A DNA stretch of 64,000 bases from Streptomyces camelliae. Lineage in GTDB: Bacteria; Actinomycetota; Actinomycetes; Streptomycetales; Streptomycetaceae. The stretch is from positions 7,812,001 through 7,876,000 of the forward strand of contig NZ_CP115300.1 in the NCBI RefSeq assembly GCF_027625935.1. Reading direction: 5' to 3'. The notes under the pieces are model-generated. The model was not told the origin of the DNA. It saw nothing but the letters and a program-made list of their open reading frames with translations, and ran no database searches. Positions within the stretch are counted from its first letter, which is position 1; each line of letters opens with the position of its first letter. Shown here piece after piece: positions 15,998 through 24,496 of the stretch. The position numbers and the translations under genes were made by a program.

Positions 15998-17047
15998 GTG
16001 AGCCCGGAGTCCAGCAGACCGACTCGCACGTGGAGCCGTGCGGCGGAGGACCTCAGCCCCGGGGCGTTCGCCTTCGTCATGGCCACAGGCATCGTGTCCA
16101 CCGCGCCGGCCGAGCACGGCGCGTCGGCCTCCTCGACGGCCCTGCTGTGGATCGCGATCGCGGGATACGCCGTGCTGTGGGCTGGTTACCTGTGGCGCAT
16201 GGTGTTCCGATGGGAGCGTTTCCGTACCGACCTCGCCGGGCCGCGCGGCTTTGCCTTCCTCACCCTTGTCGCCGCCTCCGACGTGCTGGCCGGCCGACCG
16301 GCCCTCGACCGCACTACGGCGCCACCATGGCACTGACCGTGATCGGCGCTGCCGGCTGGCTGGTGCTCGGCTACGGCGAGCCGCTGCTGCTGGTCTGCTC
16401 CAGGCATGCCCTGTCGCTGCGTCAGGTCAATGGCACCTGGTTCATCTGGGTGGTGGGCACGCAGTCCGTCGCGGTCGCCATCACCGCACTCGCCCCGCAC
16501 ACCGGCGGCCCGGCCCCGGGCGTCCTGGCGTGGGTGTGCTGGGGCGTCGGACTGCTGCAGTACCTGCTGGTGGCCGCGCTGGCACTGGCCCGGCTCCTGC
16601 TGGAGCCCGTCGAAGCGACGGAACTCATCCCGCCCTACTGGGTGTTCATGGGCGCCGCCGCAATCAGCGTGCTGACCGGCGCGAAGCTCCTCCGTCCCGC
16701 CCGCGGACGCCCTGCTGACCGGGGCGTTCGTGCTGGGTGTCTTGGTCGTGGCGTGGTCGTTCTGCACCTGGCTGATCCCGCTCCTGCTCGCCCTGGGCGT
16801 GTGGCGGCACGTGCTGCACCGCGTTCCGTTGCGGTACGAGACGAGCCTGTGGAGCATGGTCTTCCCGATCGGCATGTACGGGGTGGCGACACGGGAGCCG
16901 GGCGAGGCGGCAGGCTGGGGATGGATGACCGCGACCGGCACCGGCGAGGCCTGGGCGGCGCTGGCGGCGTGGGCAGCGGGCTTCGCCGGCATGCTCGCCG
17001 AGCCCGTCACCGAGCTGCTTCGCTCCCAGCGGCCGGGAGCCGAGTGA
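15998..17047 (+). pseudogene. TDT-family (TehA/SLAC1-like) transporter, two frameshifts
   Basis: Three consecutive plus-strand segments together make one TDT transporter of about 345 aa. Segment A (15998 to about 16312) contains LSPGAFAFVMATGIVST. Segment B (about 16315-16715, other frame) contains ALTVIGAAGWLVLGYG, VNGTWFIWVVGTQSVAV and IPPYWVFMGAAAISVLTGAK. Segment C (about 16715-17047, the frame of A) contains VLVVAWSFCTWLIPLLLALG and YETSLWSMVFPIGMYGVAT. The indels near 16313 and 16715 compensate each other, but the middle 130 codons are out of frame. Motif content and length are otherwise complete, so the gene may have been inactivated recently. Confidence 0.85.
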
Positions 17048-17834
17048 CGGGATAGGGGAGAGGCGGTGTGTGCGATCGGCCGGTTGAGGTTCGGGCAGTC
17101 GGCCCCAAGACGGAACGTGCCCGGATCGCGACGTCGACCCTGTGCCGCCACGGCAGCGGCGGTTCGGGCCACCGTCCTACGCGGACCGGCACGGTACCCG
17201 TCGATGATCGGCGGGACGATCTCCTCGCTCTACGGTCGTCTGGCGCTGCCGTTGCACCCCCACCAGCCCTTCACCTGCGCTGTCAAGTCGGCGGAGGCTG
17301 ATCGCTTGCCGGTAGACGTGTTCGAGAGCGAGCAGGACCGTACCGCGGGCGCGGGTCTCACCGTGCCGGTAGTAGGTCAAGGCCGGCCAGGAACCGCCTG
17401 AGGCGGGACTGCCCGACTTCGGCTGCGGGTCCGGGACTTCGCCGGCCTCGCTCCCGAGCCGGGTCACCGCATCCTGCCGCAGTGCCGGGCCGGACTCGAA
17501 CGCCTCCGCCAGCGCTCCACGGCCACTCCACCCCGTCGGCCGGCATCTTCGGCACGCTCTGCAGCCCCTGCCACTCTTCCTGCACGGCACCTTCGCGGTC
17601 GTCGCCGGCCCCGTGCAGGGGATTCTCATCCCGAGTCCTTCACCCGGCTGGTCCACGCCTGAAGCGTCCCGTTGTCGTACCTGTGGCGCCCGTTCGTCCT
17701 CCACTGCTCCCGGACCGCGGCCCACCCCACCGGACCCGGCATCGAGCGGCCGCCGTCGGCGGCGTATCGGCGTGCGCTACTGGCTGCTCCTGCCCGGCAT
17801 GCGGCAGGACACCGTTTACTGAAGCCTGGAGCCC
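17048..17834. other. 787-bp stretch without an identifiable gene
   Basis: Several overlapping ORFs on both strands lack known motifs and consistent codon bias. A minus-strand stretch around 17270-17400 (TVLLALEHVYRQAISLRRLD) looks mildly coding and may be another relic. Nothing can be named. Confidence 0.4.
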
Positions 17835-18167
17835 ATGCAGAAATTCTCCCTCGACGCCCAGGCCCGCGAACACCTGGAACGCGCTGCCGCCGGCTCCGCG
17901 GGCCGCAGCGCCGTGACCGTCTACGGTGACCACGAACACACCCTGCGCCAGACCCTCCTCGCCCTGACCGCCGGGACGTCACTGGCCGAACACGAGAACC
18001 CGGGCGAGGCGACGTGGTTGGTGTTGCGTGGCCGCGTACGGCTCACCAGTGGCGAGGACTCCTGGGACGGCCGGGCCGGCGACCTGATCGCCATCCCGCC
18101 GGCCCGGCACAGCCTCCAAGCGGTCGAGGACGCGGCGGTCCTGCTCACCGTCGCCACCCACCCGTGA
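17835..18167 (+). CDS. Small cupin-domain protein
   Basis: Predicted 110 aa, ATG at 17835 with TGGAG upstream. The single-domain cupin fold shows as HENPGEATWLVLRGRVRLTS (motif 1) and GDLIAIPPARHSLQAVEDA (motif 2). The motif-1 glycine and the motif-2 histidine are present, but the usual paired H-x-H of motif 1 is reduced (HENPG), so metal binding is uncertain. It ends 22 bp before the DUF488-like gene on the same strand and is probably co-transcribed with it. Intact; substrate unknown. Confidence 0.85.
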   Translation: MQKFSLDAQAREHLERAAAGSAGRSAVTVYGDHEHTLRQTLLALTAGTSLAEHENPGEATWLVLRGRVRLTSGEDSWDGRAGDLIAIPPARHSLQAVEDAAVLLTVATHP

Positions 18168-18189
18168 CCGGTGCACGCGAGGGCGCCAA

Positions 18190-18732
18190 ATGATCCACGA
18201 CGACGGTCCCGCGCCGCTGCTCACCGTCGGCCACGGGACGGCCGACCGGGAGCAACTGACTGCCCTGCTGCACGGCGCGGGCGTCCAGGCCGTGGTCGAT
18301 GTGCGCACCGCTCCCGGAAGCCGCCACAACCCGGACGCGCTCCGCAGCGCCCTGGAGCGATGGCTGCCACGGGAGGGGATCGCCTACCGCTGGGAATCGC
18401 GGCTCGGCGGATTCCGCAGGGCCGCGCCGGAATCACCCGACACGTTCTGGGAGAACGCCTCCTTCCGCGGCTACGCCGGCTACACCCGCGACCCTCAGTT
18501 CACTGCGGCGATGGACGATCTCCTGCGGCAGGCCGCGCAGGTACGGACCGCCGTGATGTGCGCCGAGACCGTATGGTGGCGCTGCCACCGGCGAATCATC
18601 GCCGACTTCGCCGTCCTGGCCCGCCGCACACCGGTGCTGCACCTGGCCCATGACGGTCGGCTCACGCCGCACCCGGCCACGGCCGGTGCCAGGCTCCGCG
18701 AAGACGGCCTTCTGGTGTACGACCGGCACTGA
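18190..18732 (+). CDS. DUF488 domain protein (long form)
   Basis: Predicted 180 aa, ATG at 18190 after GAGGG. It begins with LLTVGHGTADREQLTALLHG, then VVDVRTAPGSRHNP. It later carries VMCAETVWWRCHRRIIADF, the conserved C-A-E-x(5-6)-C-H-R-x-x-I motif of the longer DUF488 proteins, whose cysteines and histidine suggest a metal or redox site. Full-length for the family. Probably in an operon with the upstream cupin gene. It is only distantly related to the 120-aa DUF488 protein at 13609. Confidence 0.9.
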   Translation: MIHDDGPAPLLTVGHGTADREQLTALLHGAGVQAVVDVRTAPGSRHNPDALRSALERWLPREGIAYRWESRLGGFRRAAPESPDTFWENASFRGYAGYTRDPQFTAAMDDLLRQAAQVRTAVMCAETVWWRCHRRIIADFAVLARRTPVLHLAHDGRLTPHPATAGARLREDGLLVYDRH

Positions 18733-19391
18733 CCGAGGCGGGCCCGGCGACGCTCGGCTCACCCGGCCAGAACCGGACAGCCCAGCGAGAGGCGGATCCG
18801 GACCTTCACCAGCTCCAGCGCGACGTAGCACAGGTGGATGCGGGAGCGGTGTGCCGAGCCGGGTCCGCGCCCCGAGCACGGCATGGGAACGCCGGTTCGG
18901 CCGTGGTCGGACGGCGGTGAGCTGGGCGGCCGCCAGTACGGCCACGGCGAGAGCGGCGAGTGCGATGACGGTCCCGGACGGGGCGCCGGTGGCCACGGGG
19001 CACCGGTGGCCACGGCGGTCATCACGACAGCGGCGAGGGCGGCGCCTCGACGAGGTTGAGCCAGGGAGGAGATCGCCGGCACCATCCGAGCCGGCGAATG
19101 CGCCCTCGCGCAGGCGGGCGCTGCGGGCCGGACACCGAGGTGGCTGGACCTCCTTCACACTCATGCCCCGACATGGGCCAGGTCGTCGGCGGTGGCGGAA
19201 CGGCTGGACGCGACGGCGGTCTTGAGACGGACCGGTGCCGTGCCTTCGACGCCGAAGCGGCTGTGCGCCAATCGCCCCACGCCCATTCAGCTGGGCCAAG
19301 ACCGCCTGGACCAGCACACGGCGGTCTTGGATCAGAGGGGCGGTGCCGTGCGCCCGCGCCCGCAGCCGGCGCACGGCAACCGGTCGGCCCG
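18733..19391. other. 659-bp region with only unassigned relics
   Basis: The minus strand around 18780-19070 encodes a hydrophobic helix (VIALAALAVAVLAAAQLTAV) followed by basic residues, as in a small membrane protein, but the frame is disrupted. Around 19180-19330 a minus-strand piece reads RRVLVQAVLAQLN. No family can be assigned to either. Confidence 0.4.
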
Positions 19392-19765
19392 CTACACGTT
19401 CGCCCCGACCCGGTCGGCGAAGGCCGAGGGCTGCGGCTCCCGCCGCGCGGTCGGCAGGAGCCGTTCGAGCGCCCACGGACCCGGGCCGAAGACGGCAAGC
19501 AGCAGGAACGTCCAGGCGTACAGGGCAGAGGGCTCACCACTGTTCTCGATCGGCAGCAGGCCGGTCGGCTGGTGCACGGTGAAGTAGGCGTACGCCATCG
19601 ATCCGAAGCAGATCAGTGCCGCCGGCCGCGCGAGCAGGCCGAGGACCATCAGAACACCGCGATCAGCTGGATGACGGCCGCCCACCATCCGGGCCAGGCG
19701 CCGGACGGAACCGTCCCGCTGTGCGTTCCGACGGCTCCGCCCAGCACTCCGTCAGAGCGGTCCAT
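19392..19765 (-). pseudogene. DoxX-family membrane protein remnant
   Basis: ALICFGSMAYAYFTVHQPTG, LLPIENSGEPSALYAWTFLL and AVFGPGPWALERLLP are diagnostic of the C-terminal half of DoxX proteins. The preceding LGGAVGTHSGTVPSGAWPGW and WAAVIQLIAVF are present in a different frame (about 19760-19650), so one indel separates them. The first transmembrane helix is gone. Both the frameshift and the truncation argue against function. Confidence 0.8.
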
Positions 19766-20159
19766 GAGAGTGTTCCATCATCTCGCCGGCGTTCGGGCCG
19801 GGTTGTCACGATGATCACCGGCTACCAGTCTGACCTGGTCGAATGCGTGGTTCCTCGCCCGTTGACCAACGGGTCGTTGTGAGCCGCAACCGCCCCGTCC
19901 AAACTGCAAAAGGCCTCCCCACTCGGGCAAACCGCCACCGGCGGATTTCTTGCGCCGATGCCATTGTCCGAGGGCCATGGCAGACCCCAGCTATGGAGGG
20001 ACGGGATGATCGGGCACCTGTGTTGTGCGGCGGGAAAGAGTGATCGGACGCTGGTGTCGGACCGCAGGGCGTTGCCTGCCGACGAGCGGGCACTCACCAG
20101 CACGCATGCCCTCTGCACTGCGCGCATCCCCACCGGCTCCCGGACCGACACGGACCTTC

Positions 20160-20518
20160 GACGCCGCGCTCACAGCGCCGGCCCCGCGGTGTGGGGGAGC
20201 ACCTACCTGGTCACGACGGAACTGCTGCCGCCCGGCAGACCGCTGCTGGCCTCCACGATGCGGTCGCTGCCCGCCGGGCCGGTGCTGCTCGCGATCGGCC
20301 GCGAACTACCGTGCGGCGCGTGGTGGTTGCGGGCTCTGGTCCTGGGCGCGCTGAACACAGGCATCTTCTTCTACCTGCTGTTCGTGGCCGCTTACCACCT
20401 GCCCGGTGGAGTGGCGCCGCTGGTCGTCGCCGTGCAGCCCACGGTCGTACTGCTCCTCGGCGCCGCGCTGCTGAAGGAGCCCATCCGCCCGGCGCAGCTC
20501 CCCGCCTGTCTGAGCTGA
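20160..20518 (+). pseudogene. EamA/DMT transporter, N-terminal half only
   Basis: The frame reads WGSTYLVTTELLPPGRPLLA, ALVLGALNTGIFFYLLFVAA and YHLPGGVAPLVVAVQPTVVL, the first four to five helices of an EamA-type drug/metabolite exporter. It ends LLKEPIRPAQLPACLS at a stop at 20516-20518, where the family continues for five more helices. The join near 20500 leads straight into NRPS sequence in another frame, so a deletion or recombination cut the gene. The start codon region is also eroded. Confidence 0.8.
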
Positions 20519-21499
20519 TCCGGGACGACCTGTCCGAGCGACTGCCGGACTATCTGATCCCGGACCGTGTCCTGGTGCTCGACCGTCTGCCGCTCACCGC
20601 CAATGGAAAGGCCGACGCCAAGGCCCTGGCCGCCGCCGAGCAGGTACGGTCCGCCGACACCGGCAGGCCCTACGTCGCGCCCACCACCCCGGCGGGAGCG
20701 GTGGCTGGCCGAGGCGTGGGCGAAGGCACTGAGGTACGACGCCGTGTCCGTGGGGGGACGACTTCTTCGCCTCCGGCGGCAACTCGCTGATCGCGGTCGC
20801 GCTCGTCAACCGCGCCAATCGCGAGTTCGGCCTGCGCCTGCCGCTCCAGATCGTCTTCGAACCCCCGAAGCTCGCCGACCTCGCCGCCCGCATCGAGGAC
20901 AACGGCGCCGCGCCCTTCGCCAGACTCGTCCCCCTGTACACGGAGGGCACCGGGCGCCCGGCGTTCTGCCGGCCGGGCCTCGGCGGCTACCCGATGAACC
21001 TGCGCCTGCTGGCCCGCGAGAGCGGCGCAGGCCGGCCGTCCTTCGGGATCCAGGCGCACGGCATCAACGCCGGCGAGACACCGCACCCGACCATCCGCGA
21101 GATGGCGGCCGCCGACGTGGCCGAGATCCTGCTCATCCAGCCCGAGGGCCCGTACAGCCTCTGGGGCTACTCCTTCGGTGCCCGTGTCGCCTTCGAGGCC
21201 GCCTGGCAGCTGAAGCAGTCCGGTCGCCAGGTCGATCACCTCCTGCTGATCTGCCCCGGCAACCCCAAGGTCCGCACGGACGGCGCGGACCGCTTCGGCC
21301 GCGAGGCGACCTACCGCAACCCGTGGACGTCGCCATCCTGTACTCGGTCTTCACCGGCACCGCCGGCGGTCCGGAGGTGGATGCCTGCCTCGCGGCCACG
21401 CGGGACGAGGACAGCTTCGTGAGCTTCGTCCACGACCGACTGCCCTGCCTCGGCCAGCAGTTGATCAGCCGCATCACTCATATCGGCGCGGAGACCTGA
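20510..21499 (+). pseudogene. NRPS terminal-module remnant (A C-terminus, PCP, thioesterase)
   Basis: LPDYLIPDRVLVLDRLPLTA and NGKADAKAL form the A10 end of an adenylation domain. WLAEAWAKAL is out of frame; then FFASGGNSLIAVALVNRANR gives the peptidyl-carrier core with the phosphopantetheine serine. A type I thioesterase follows: EGPYSLWGYSFGARVAFEAA contains the G-Y-S-F-G nucleophile elbow. A last frame change near 21320 leads to VDVAILYSVFTGTAGGPEVD and the stop at 21497-21499. At least three frame changes occur and everything upstream of the A-domain end is missing. It is an isolated relic with no surrounding cluster. Confidence 0.85.
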
Positions 21500-21581
21500 T
21501 GACGGCTGTCCCGAGGTGCCGAGTGAGCGGAGGGTCGTCAAGCCGTCCACTCGCCCCAGGCAACCCTGTTGTTCCTCTTGA

Positions 21582-21589
21582 CCGCCGCG
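21582..21589. repeat. Left 8-bp target-site duplication of the IS256-family element
   Basis: CCGCCGCG directly abuts the left inverted repeat and is repeated exactly at 23018-23025 directly after the right inverted repeat. Confidence 0.85.
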
Positions 21590-23017
21590 GGTTGCGTCCT
21601 GGGAAGTGGTGTACGGGTTCGACCTGATCCGGGGGTTTGCTCCCGCGTCGGGGTGACGCCCGCATAGATGAACGGCCACCGGCTGATCTTCGAGATGTCG
21701 AGTCACGAAGGAGATCAGCACGATGACCGCACCCGACAGTCTGCCCCTGCACGCCCTCGCGGAGGACAACCTCGCAGCGGCGAGTCCCGATCTGCTGCGC
21801 GCGATGGTCAAGACGTTCGCGGACGCGCTCATGTCCGCCGAGGCCGATGCCCTCTGCAATGCTGAATACGGGCAGGTCAGCGACGAGCGAGTCAACCATC
21901 GCAACGGGTATCGCCTTCGCGAGTGGGACACCCGCGCGGGCACCGTCGAACTCGCCGTTCCCAAGCTGCGTCAGGGCAGTTACTTCCCGCACTGGCTGCT
22001 GGAGCGTCGCCGCCGGGCTGAGCAGGCCCTCATCAGCGTGGTCGCCACCGCCTATCTGCTCGGCGTCTCCACCCGCCGAGTGGAGAAGCTCGCCGAGAGC
22101 CTGGGCGTCACCCAGCTGTCGAAGTCCCAGGTCAGCGCCATGGCCAAGCATCTCGACGAACAGGTCGCCGCGTTCCGCAACCGGCCCCTGGACGCCGGCC
22201 CCTACGCGTTCGTCTGGGTGGACGCGCTCACGCAGAAGGTTCGCGAGGGCGGCCGCATCATCAACGTCCACGCGCTGATCGCGGTCGGCGTCAACGCCGA
22301 TGGGCACCGTGAGATTCTCGGCCTGGACGTGGCCACTGCCGAGGACGGCGCCGGCTGGCTGGCCTTCCTGCGCTCCCTGATCGCCCGCGGCCTATCGGGC
22401 GTCCAACTGGTCATCTCAGACGCGCACATGGGCCTGGTCAACGCGATCGGGGCCACCCTGCCCGGCGCGAGCTGGCAGCGATGTCGTACTCACTACGCCC
22501 GCGCGTTGCTGAGCCAGGTGCCCAAGTCGGCCCAGCCGTGGGTGGCCACGCTGCTGCGGACCGTCTTCGAACAACCCGACATCGATGCAGTCCAGTCCCA
22601 GATGCGGCACGTCCTGGACGCATTGGAGGCCAAGTTCCCCAAGGCGGCAGCCCACTTGGACGCCGCTCAGGGCGATGTGCTGGCGTTCACCGCGTTCCCG
22701 CGCGAGATCTGGCGGCAGATCTGGTCGAACAATCCGCAGGAACGGCTCAACAAGGAGATCCGCCGCCGCACCGACGTGGTCGGCATCTTCCCCGACCGCA
22801 CCGCCCTGATCCGCCTGGTCGGCGCGGTGCTGGCCGAGCAGAACGACGAGTGGACCGAAGCCCGCCGCTACATGGGACTCGACCTGCTGGCCAAGGCCCG
22901 CCTCCACCCGATCGAGTCAGAAACCGACGACACAGTCATCCCGACGGAACTCACCGCATAGCCTCAAAGAAGAGATCACCGAGTGGCCGTCGATACACCA
23001 CTCCCGCGGACGTGACC
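21590..23017 (+). mobile_element. Complete IS256-family insertion sequence, 1,428 bp
   Basis: The ends are imperfect inverted repeats of about 24 bp. The left begins GGTTGCGTCCTGGGAAGTGG (21590) and the right, read inward, begins GGTCACGTCCGCGGGAGTGG (23017); both continue into TGTA. Identical 8-bp CCGCCGCG copies flank it, the duplication size expected for IS256 elements. A single intact transposase gene lies inside. Intact ends and a perfect duplication suggest fairly recent insertion. Confidence 0.9.
21723..22961 (+). CDS. IS256-family transposase
   Basis: Predicted 412 aa mutator-type transposase, no frameshift. The N-terminal region has NHRNGYRLREWDTRAGTVEL, which leads into VPKLRQGSYFPHWLLERRRR. 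The DDE core is visible: the first Asp in AFVWVDALTQKVREGG, the second in LVISDAHMGLVNAI with the C/H region WQRCRTHYARALLSQVPKS, and the catalytic Glu in NPQERLNKEIRRRTDVVGIF. Length fits the family (about 400). The ATG at 21723 is preceded by GGAGATCAGC. It encodes the enzyme that mobilises the surrounding element. Confidence 0.95.
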   Translation: MTAPDSLPLHALAEDNLAAASPDLLRAMVKTFADALMSAEADALCNAEYGQVSDERVNHRNGYRLREWDTRAGTVELAVPKLRQGSYFPHWLLERRRRAEQALISVVATAYLLGVSTRRVEKLAESLGVTQLSKSQVSAMAKHLDEQVAAFRNRPLDAGPYAFVWVDALTQKVREGGRIINVHALIAVGVNADGHREILGLDVATAEDGAGWLAFLRSLIARGLSGVQLVISDAHMGLVNAIGATLPGASWQRCRTHYARALLSQVPKSAQPWVATLLRTVFEQPDIDAVQSQMRHVLDALEAKFPKAAAHLDAAQGDVLAFTAFPREIWRQIWSNNPQERLNKEIRRRTDVVGIFPDRTALIRLVGAVLAEQNDEWTEARRYMGLDLLAKARLHPIESETDDTVIPTELTA

Positions 23018-23025
23018 CCGCCGCG
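23018..23025. repeat. Right 8-bp target-site duplication of the IS256-family element
   Basis: CCGCCGCG, identical to 21582-21589 and directly adjacent to the right inverted repeat. Confidence 0.85.
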
Positions 23026-23420
23026 CCGGACGCGTCATAGCTGACCGGTGCAAGCCCGCAGCCCTCCCGGTCGAGCAGGTACCGGGTGATCCTGAGCCCG
23101 GGCATATCTGGGTCAGACCCACCGCAACGACCATCAGAGCTTCGTAGAAGGACTCCTTCTTGTTTGCGTCGGCGGCTTGGATACGGTGTGCGATGTCTCC
23201 AAGTCTGTCAGCGAGCTCCTGTGTCTGGCCCGCTGTCTGGTCCGTAACTGGTCCGGGGGGGGAATTCCCAGCCAGCGCCGACTTCGAACGCCCTTGGGCC
23301 TGTATCGAAAATCCTGCTGGCGCCCGCTGCCGCGTCGGGCTGTTTGAGTACGCCCAGCACAAGGGCGGCCCTCCGCCGTGCGACGTAGGTCCGCCGCCGG
23401 ATGTGGCCGAGCGCCGCAGG
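23018..23420 (-). pseudogene. Unidentified gene interrupted by the IS256 element
   Basis: The minus strand reads QELADRLGDIAHRIQAADAN and KKESFYEALMVVAVGLTQI, then, after a frame change near 23105, MPGLRITRYLLDREGCGLAP VSYDASGAA up to the IS. Removing the IS and one target copy continues this in frame as VKRNNRVAWGEWTA and a stop at 21540-21538. The insertion therefore split a minus-strand reading frame near its 3' end. The charged helix DRLGDIAHRIQAADANKK resembles C-terminal coiled regions of recombinases, but the family is not certain. Confidence 0.5.
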
Positions 23421-23435
23421 CCATAACCTCCCCAC

Positions 23436-23906
23436 ATGACGGCAGTTGACTCTCATCCCAGCGGCGCCCGTAGCTCGGAGCAGCGCAAGCGCGAGGCGCT
23501 TGCACGGCTTGCACGGGACAACGACGTATGGGTCGCCACGGCCGACACCACCGGCGAGCCGTGCCTCGTTCCGCTGGCCTTCTGGTGGGACGGCGAGGCA
23601 GTGTGGCTGTCCACCCGCGACACCAACCCGACTGGGCGTAACCTGTGCTCCTCGGGCAGGGTCCGGCTCAGCTTCGGCCATAGCCGGGACGTGGTCCTGA
23701 TCCATGGCACCGCGCGCATGCTGACCCGTGAAGAGCTTCCGGCCGAGGTTGGCGACGCCTTCGCCGCCAAGGACGGCTGGGACCCTCGCGAGGACCACCC
23801 CTCATATGTTTTCTTCCGGGTCACCCCACAGGTGCTGCAGGCGTGGGGAACGGTTCCCGAGATGGCCGGCCGGACCCTGATGCGAGACGGGAAGTGGCTG
23901 GTCTAG
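23436..23906 (+). CDS. Pyridoxamine 5'-phosphate oxidase-like (PPOX) flavin/F420 protein
   Basis: Predicted 156 aa. NDVWVATADTTGEPCLVPLA, FWWDGEAVWLSTRDTNPTGR and RVRLSFGHSRDVVLIHGTAR trace the split-barrel fold of the PPOX/F420-dependent reductase superfamily. The TGEP.L.P turn and GR..R.....G motif fit an FMN- or F420-binding protein. The end is MRDGKWLV with the TAG stop inside CTAG, where the IS5-family element begins. No ribosome-binding site is visible; CATAAC lies 8 nt before the ATG, so a leaderless transcript is possible. The substrate cannot be inferred. Confidence 0.85.
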   Translation: MTAVDSHPSGARSSEQRKREALARLARDNDVWVATADTTGEPCLVPLAFWWDGEAVWLSTRDTNPTGRNLCSSGRVRLSFGHSRDVVLIHGTARMLTREELPAEVGDAFAAKDGWDPREDHPSYVFFRVTPQVLQAWGTVPEMAGRTLMRDGKWLV

Positions 23907-23921
23907 CGGGTCTCGAACGGG

Positions 23922-24453
23922 TCACAGCCACTCATTGATGACCGTGACCAGCATGGTCGCCTCATAGCGGACCGCGAGCTTGATGTCGGCTTCTGGGCCT
24001 GCTCGACCGCCAGGTGGAGCTTGGTCGTCAGTCCGCCCCGGGAGCGGCCGAGCCCATGGTCGACGGGCTCGGTGAAGACGCCGCCTGGCGGCTCGACCTG
24101 CAGATCCCCTTTTTGCGGGCACCGGCCGCATGCTGGTGGGCGCGGGCGATGGTCGAGTCCACCGAGGCGTCCCAGGTGATCAGCCCCTCGGCGTCGGCTC
24201 GGGCCTGCAGTTGCTCGAAGATGCGGTGCCAGGTGCCGTCCCGCTGCCAACGCCGTAAGAGGCCGTAGACCGTCCCCCGCGGGCCGTACCGCTCAGGCAC
24301 GTCCCGCCAGGGAGTATCAGCGCGGGTGCGCCAGCGTATGCCGTCTATCAACTGCCGCTTGGTGTGCACCGGTGGCCGCCCGGGCTTCTTCCCGACCGGG
24401 AGTAGCGGCTCCAGCTTCGCCCACTGCGCGCTCGTCAGATCGCGCCTCCCCAT
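23922..24453 (-). pseudogene. IS5-family transposase, frameshifted and internally deleted
   Basis: It starts MGRRDLTSAQWAKLEPLLPV and RQLIDGIRWRTRADTPWRDV, the standard N-terminus of IS5-family (DUF4096-type) transposases. The first catalytic-region text WDASVDSTIARAHQHAAGAR follows. The frame then shifts, GLGRSRGGLTTKLHLAVEQ continues it, and the text jumps directly to the family C-terminus LAVRYEATMLVTVINEWL. Roughly 80-90 codons between these, with the second and third catalytic residues, are deleted. Confidence 0.85.
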
Positions 24454-24454
24454 G

Positions 24455-24484
24455 AAGTGGATCTTGACACATCAAGATCCACTT
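24455..24484. repeat. Perfect 13-bp hairpin directly upstream of the IS5 transposase start
   Basis: AAGTGGATCTTGA / TCAAGATCCACTT with loop CACA. It ends 1 nt before the transposase ATG (24453-24451) and occupies the place of a ribosome-binding site. In the other direction it lies just beyond the aldehyde dehydrogenase stop and could act as its terminator. Confidence 0.75.
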
Positions 24485-24496
24485 ATGAGACGCACC

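Noticed and set aside
20510..21499. Part of an active NRPS biosynthetic cluster.
   Set aside because: Frameshifted, lacks condensation and most of the adenylation domain, and has no biosynthetic neighbours.
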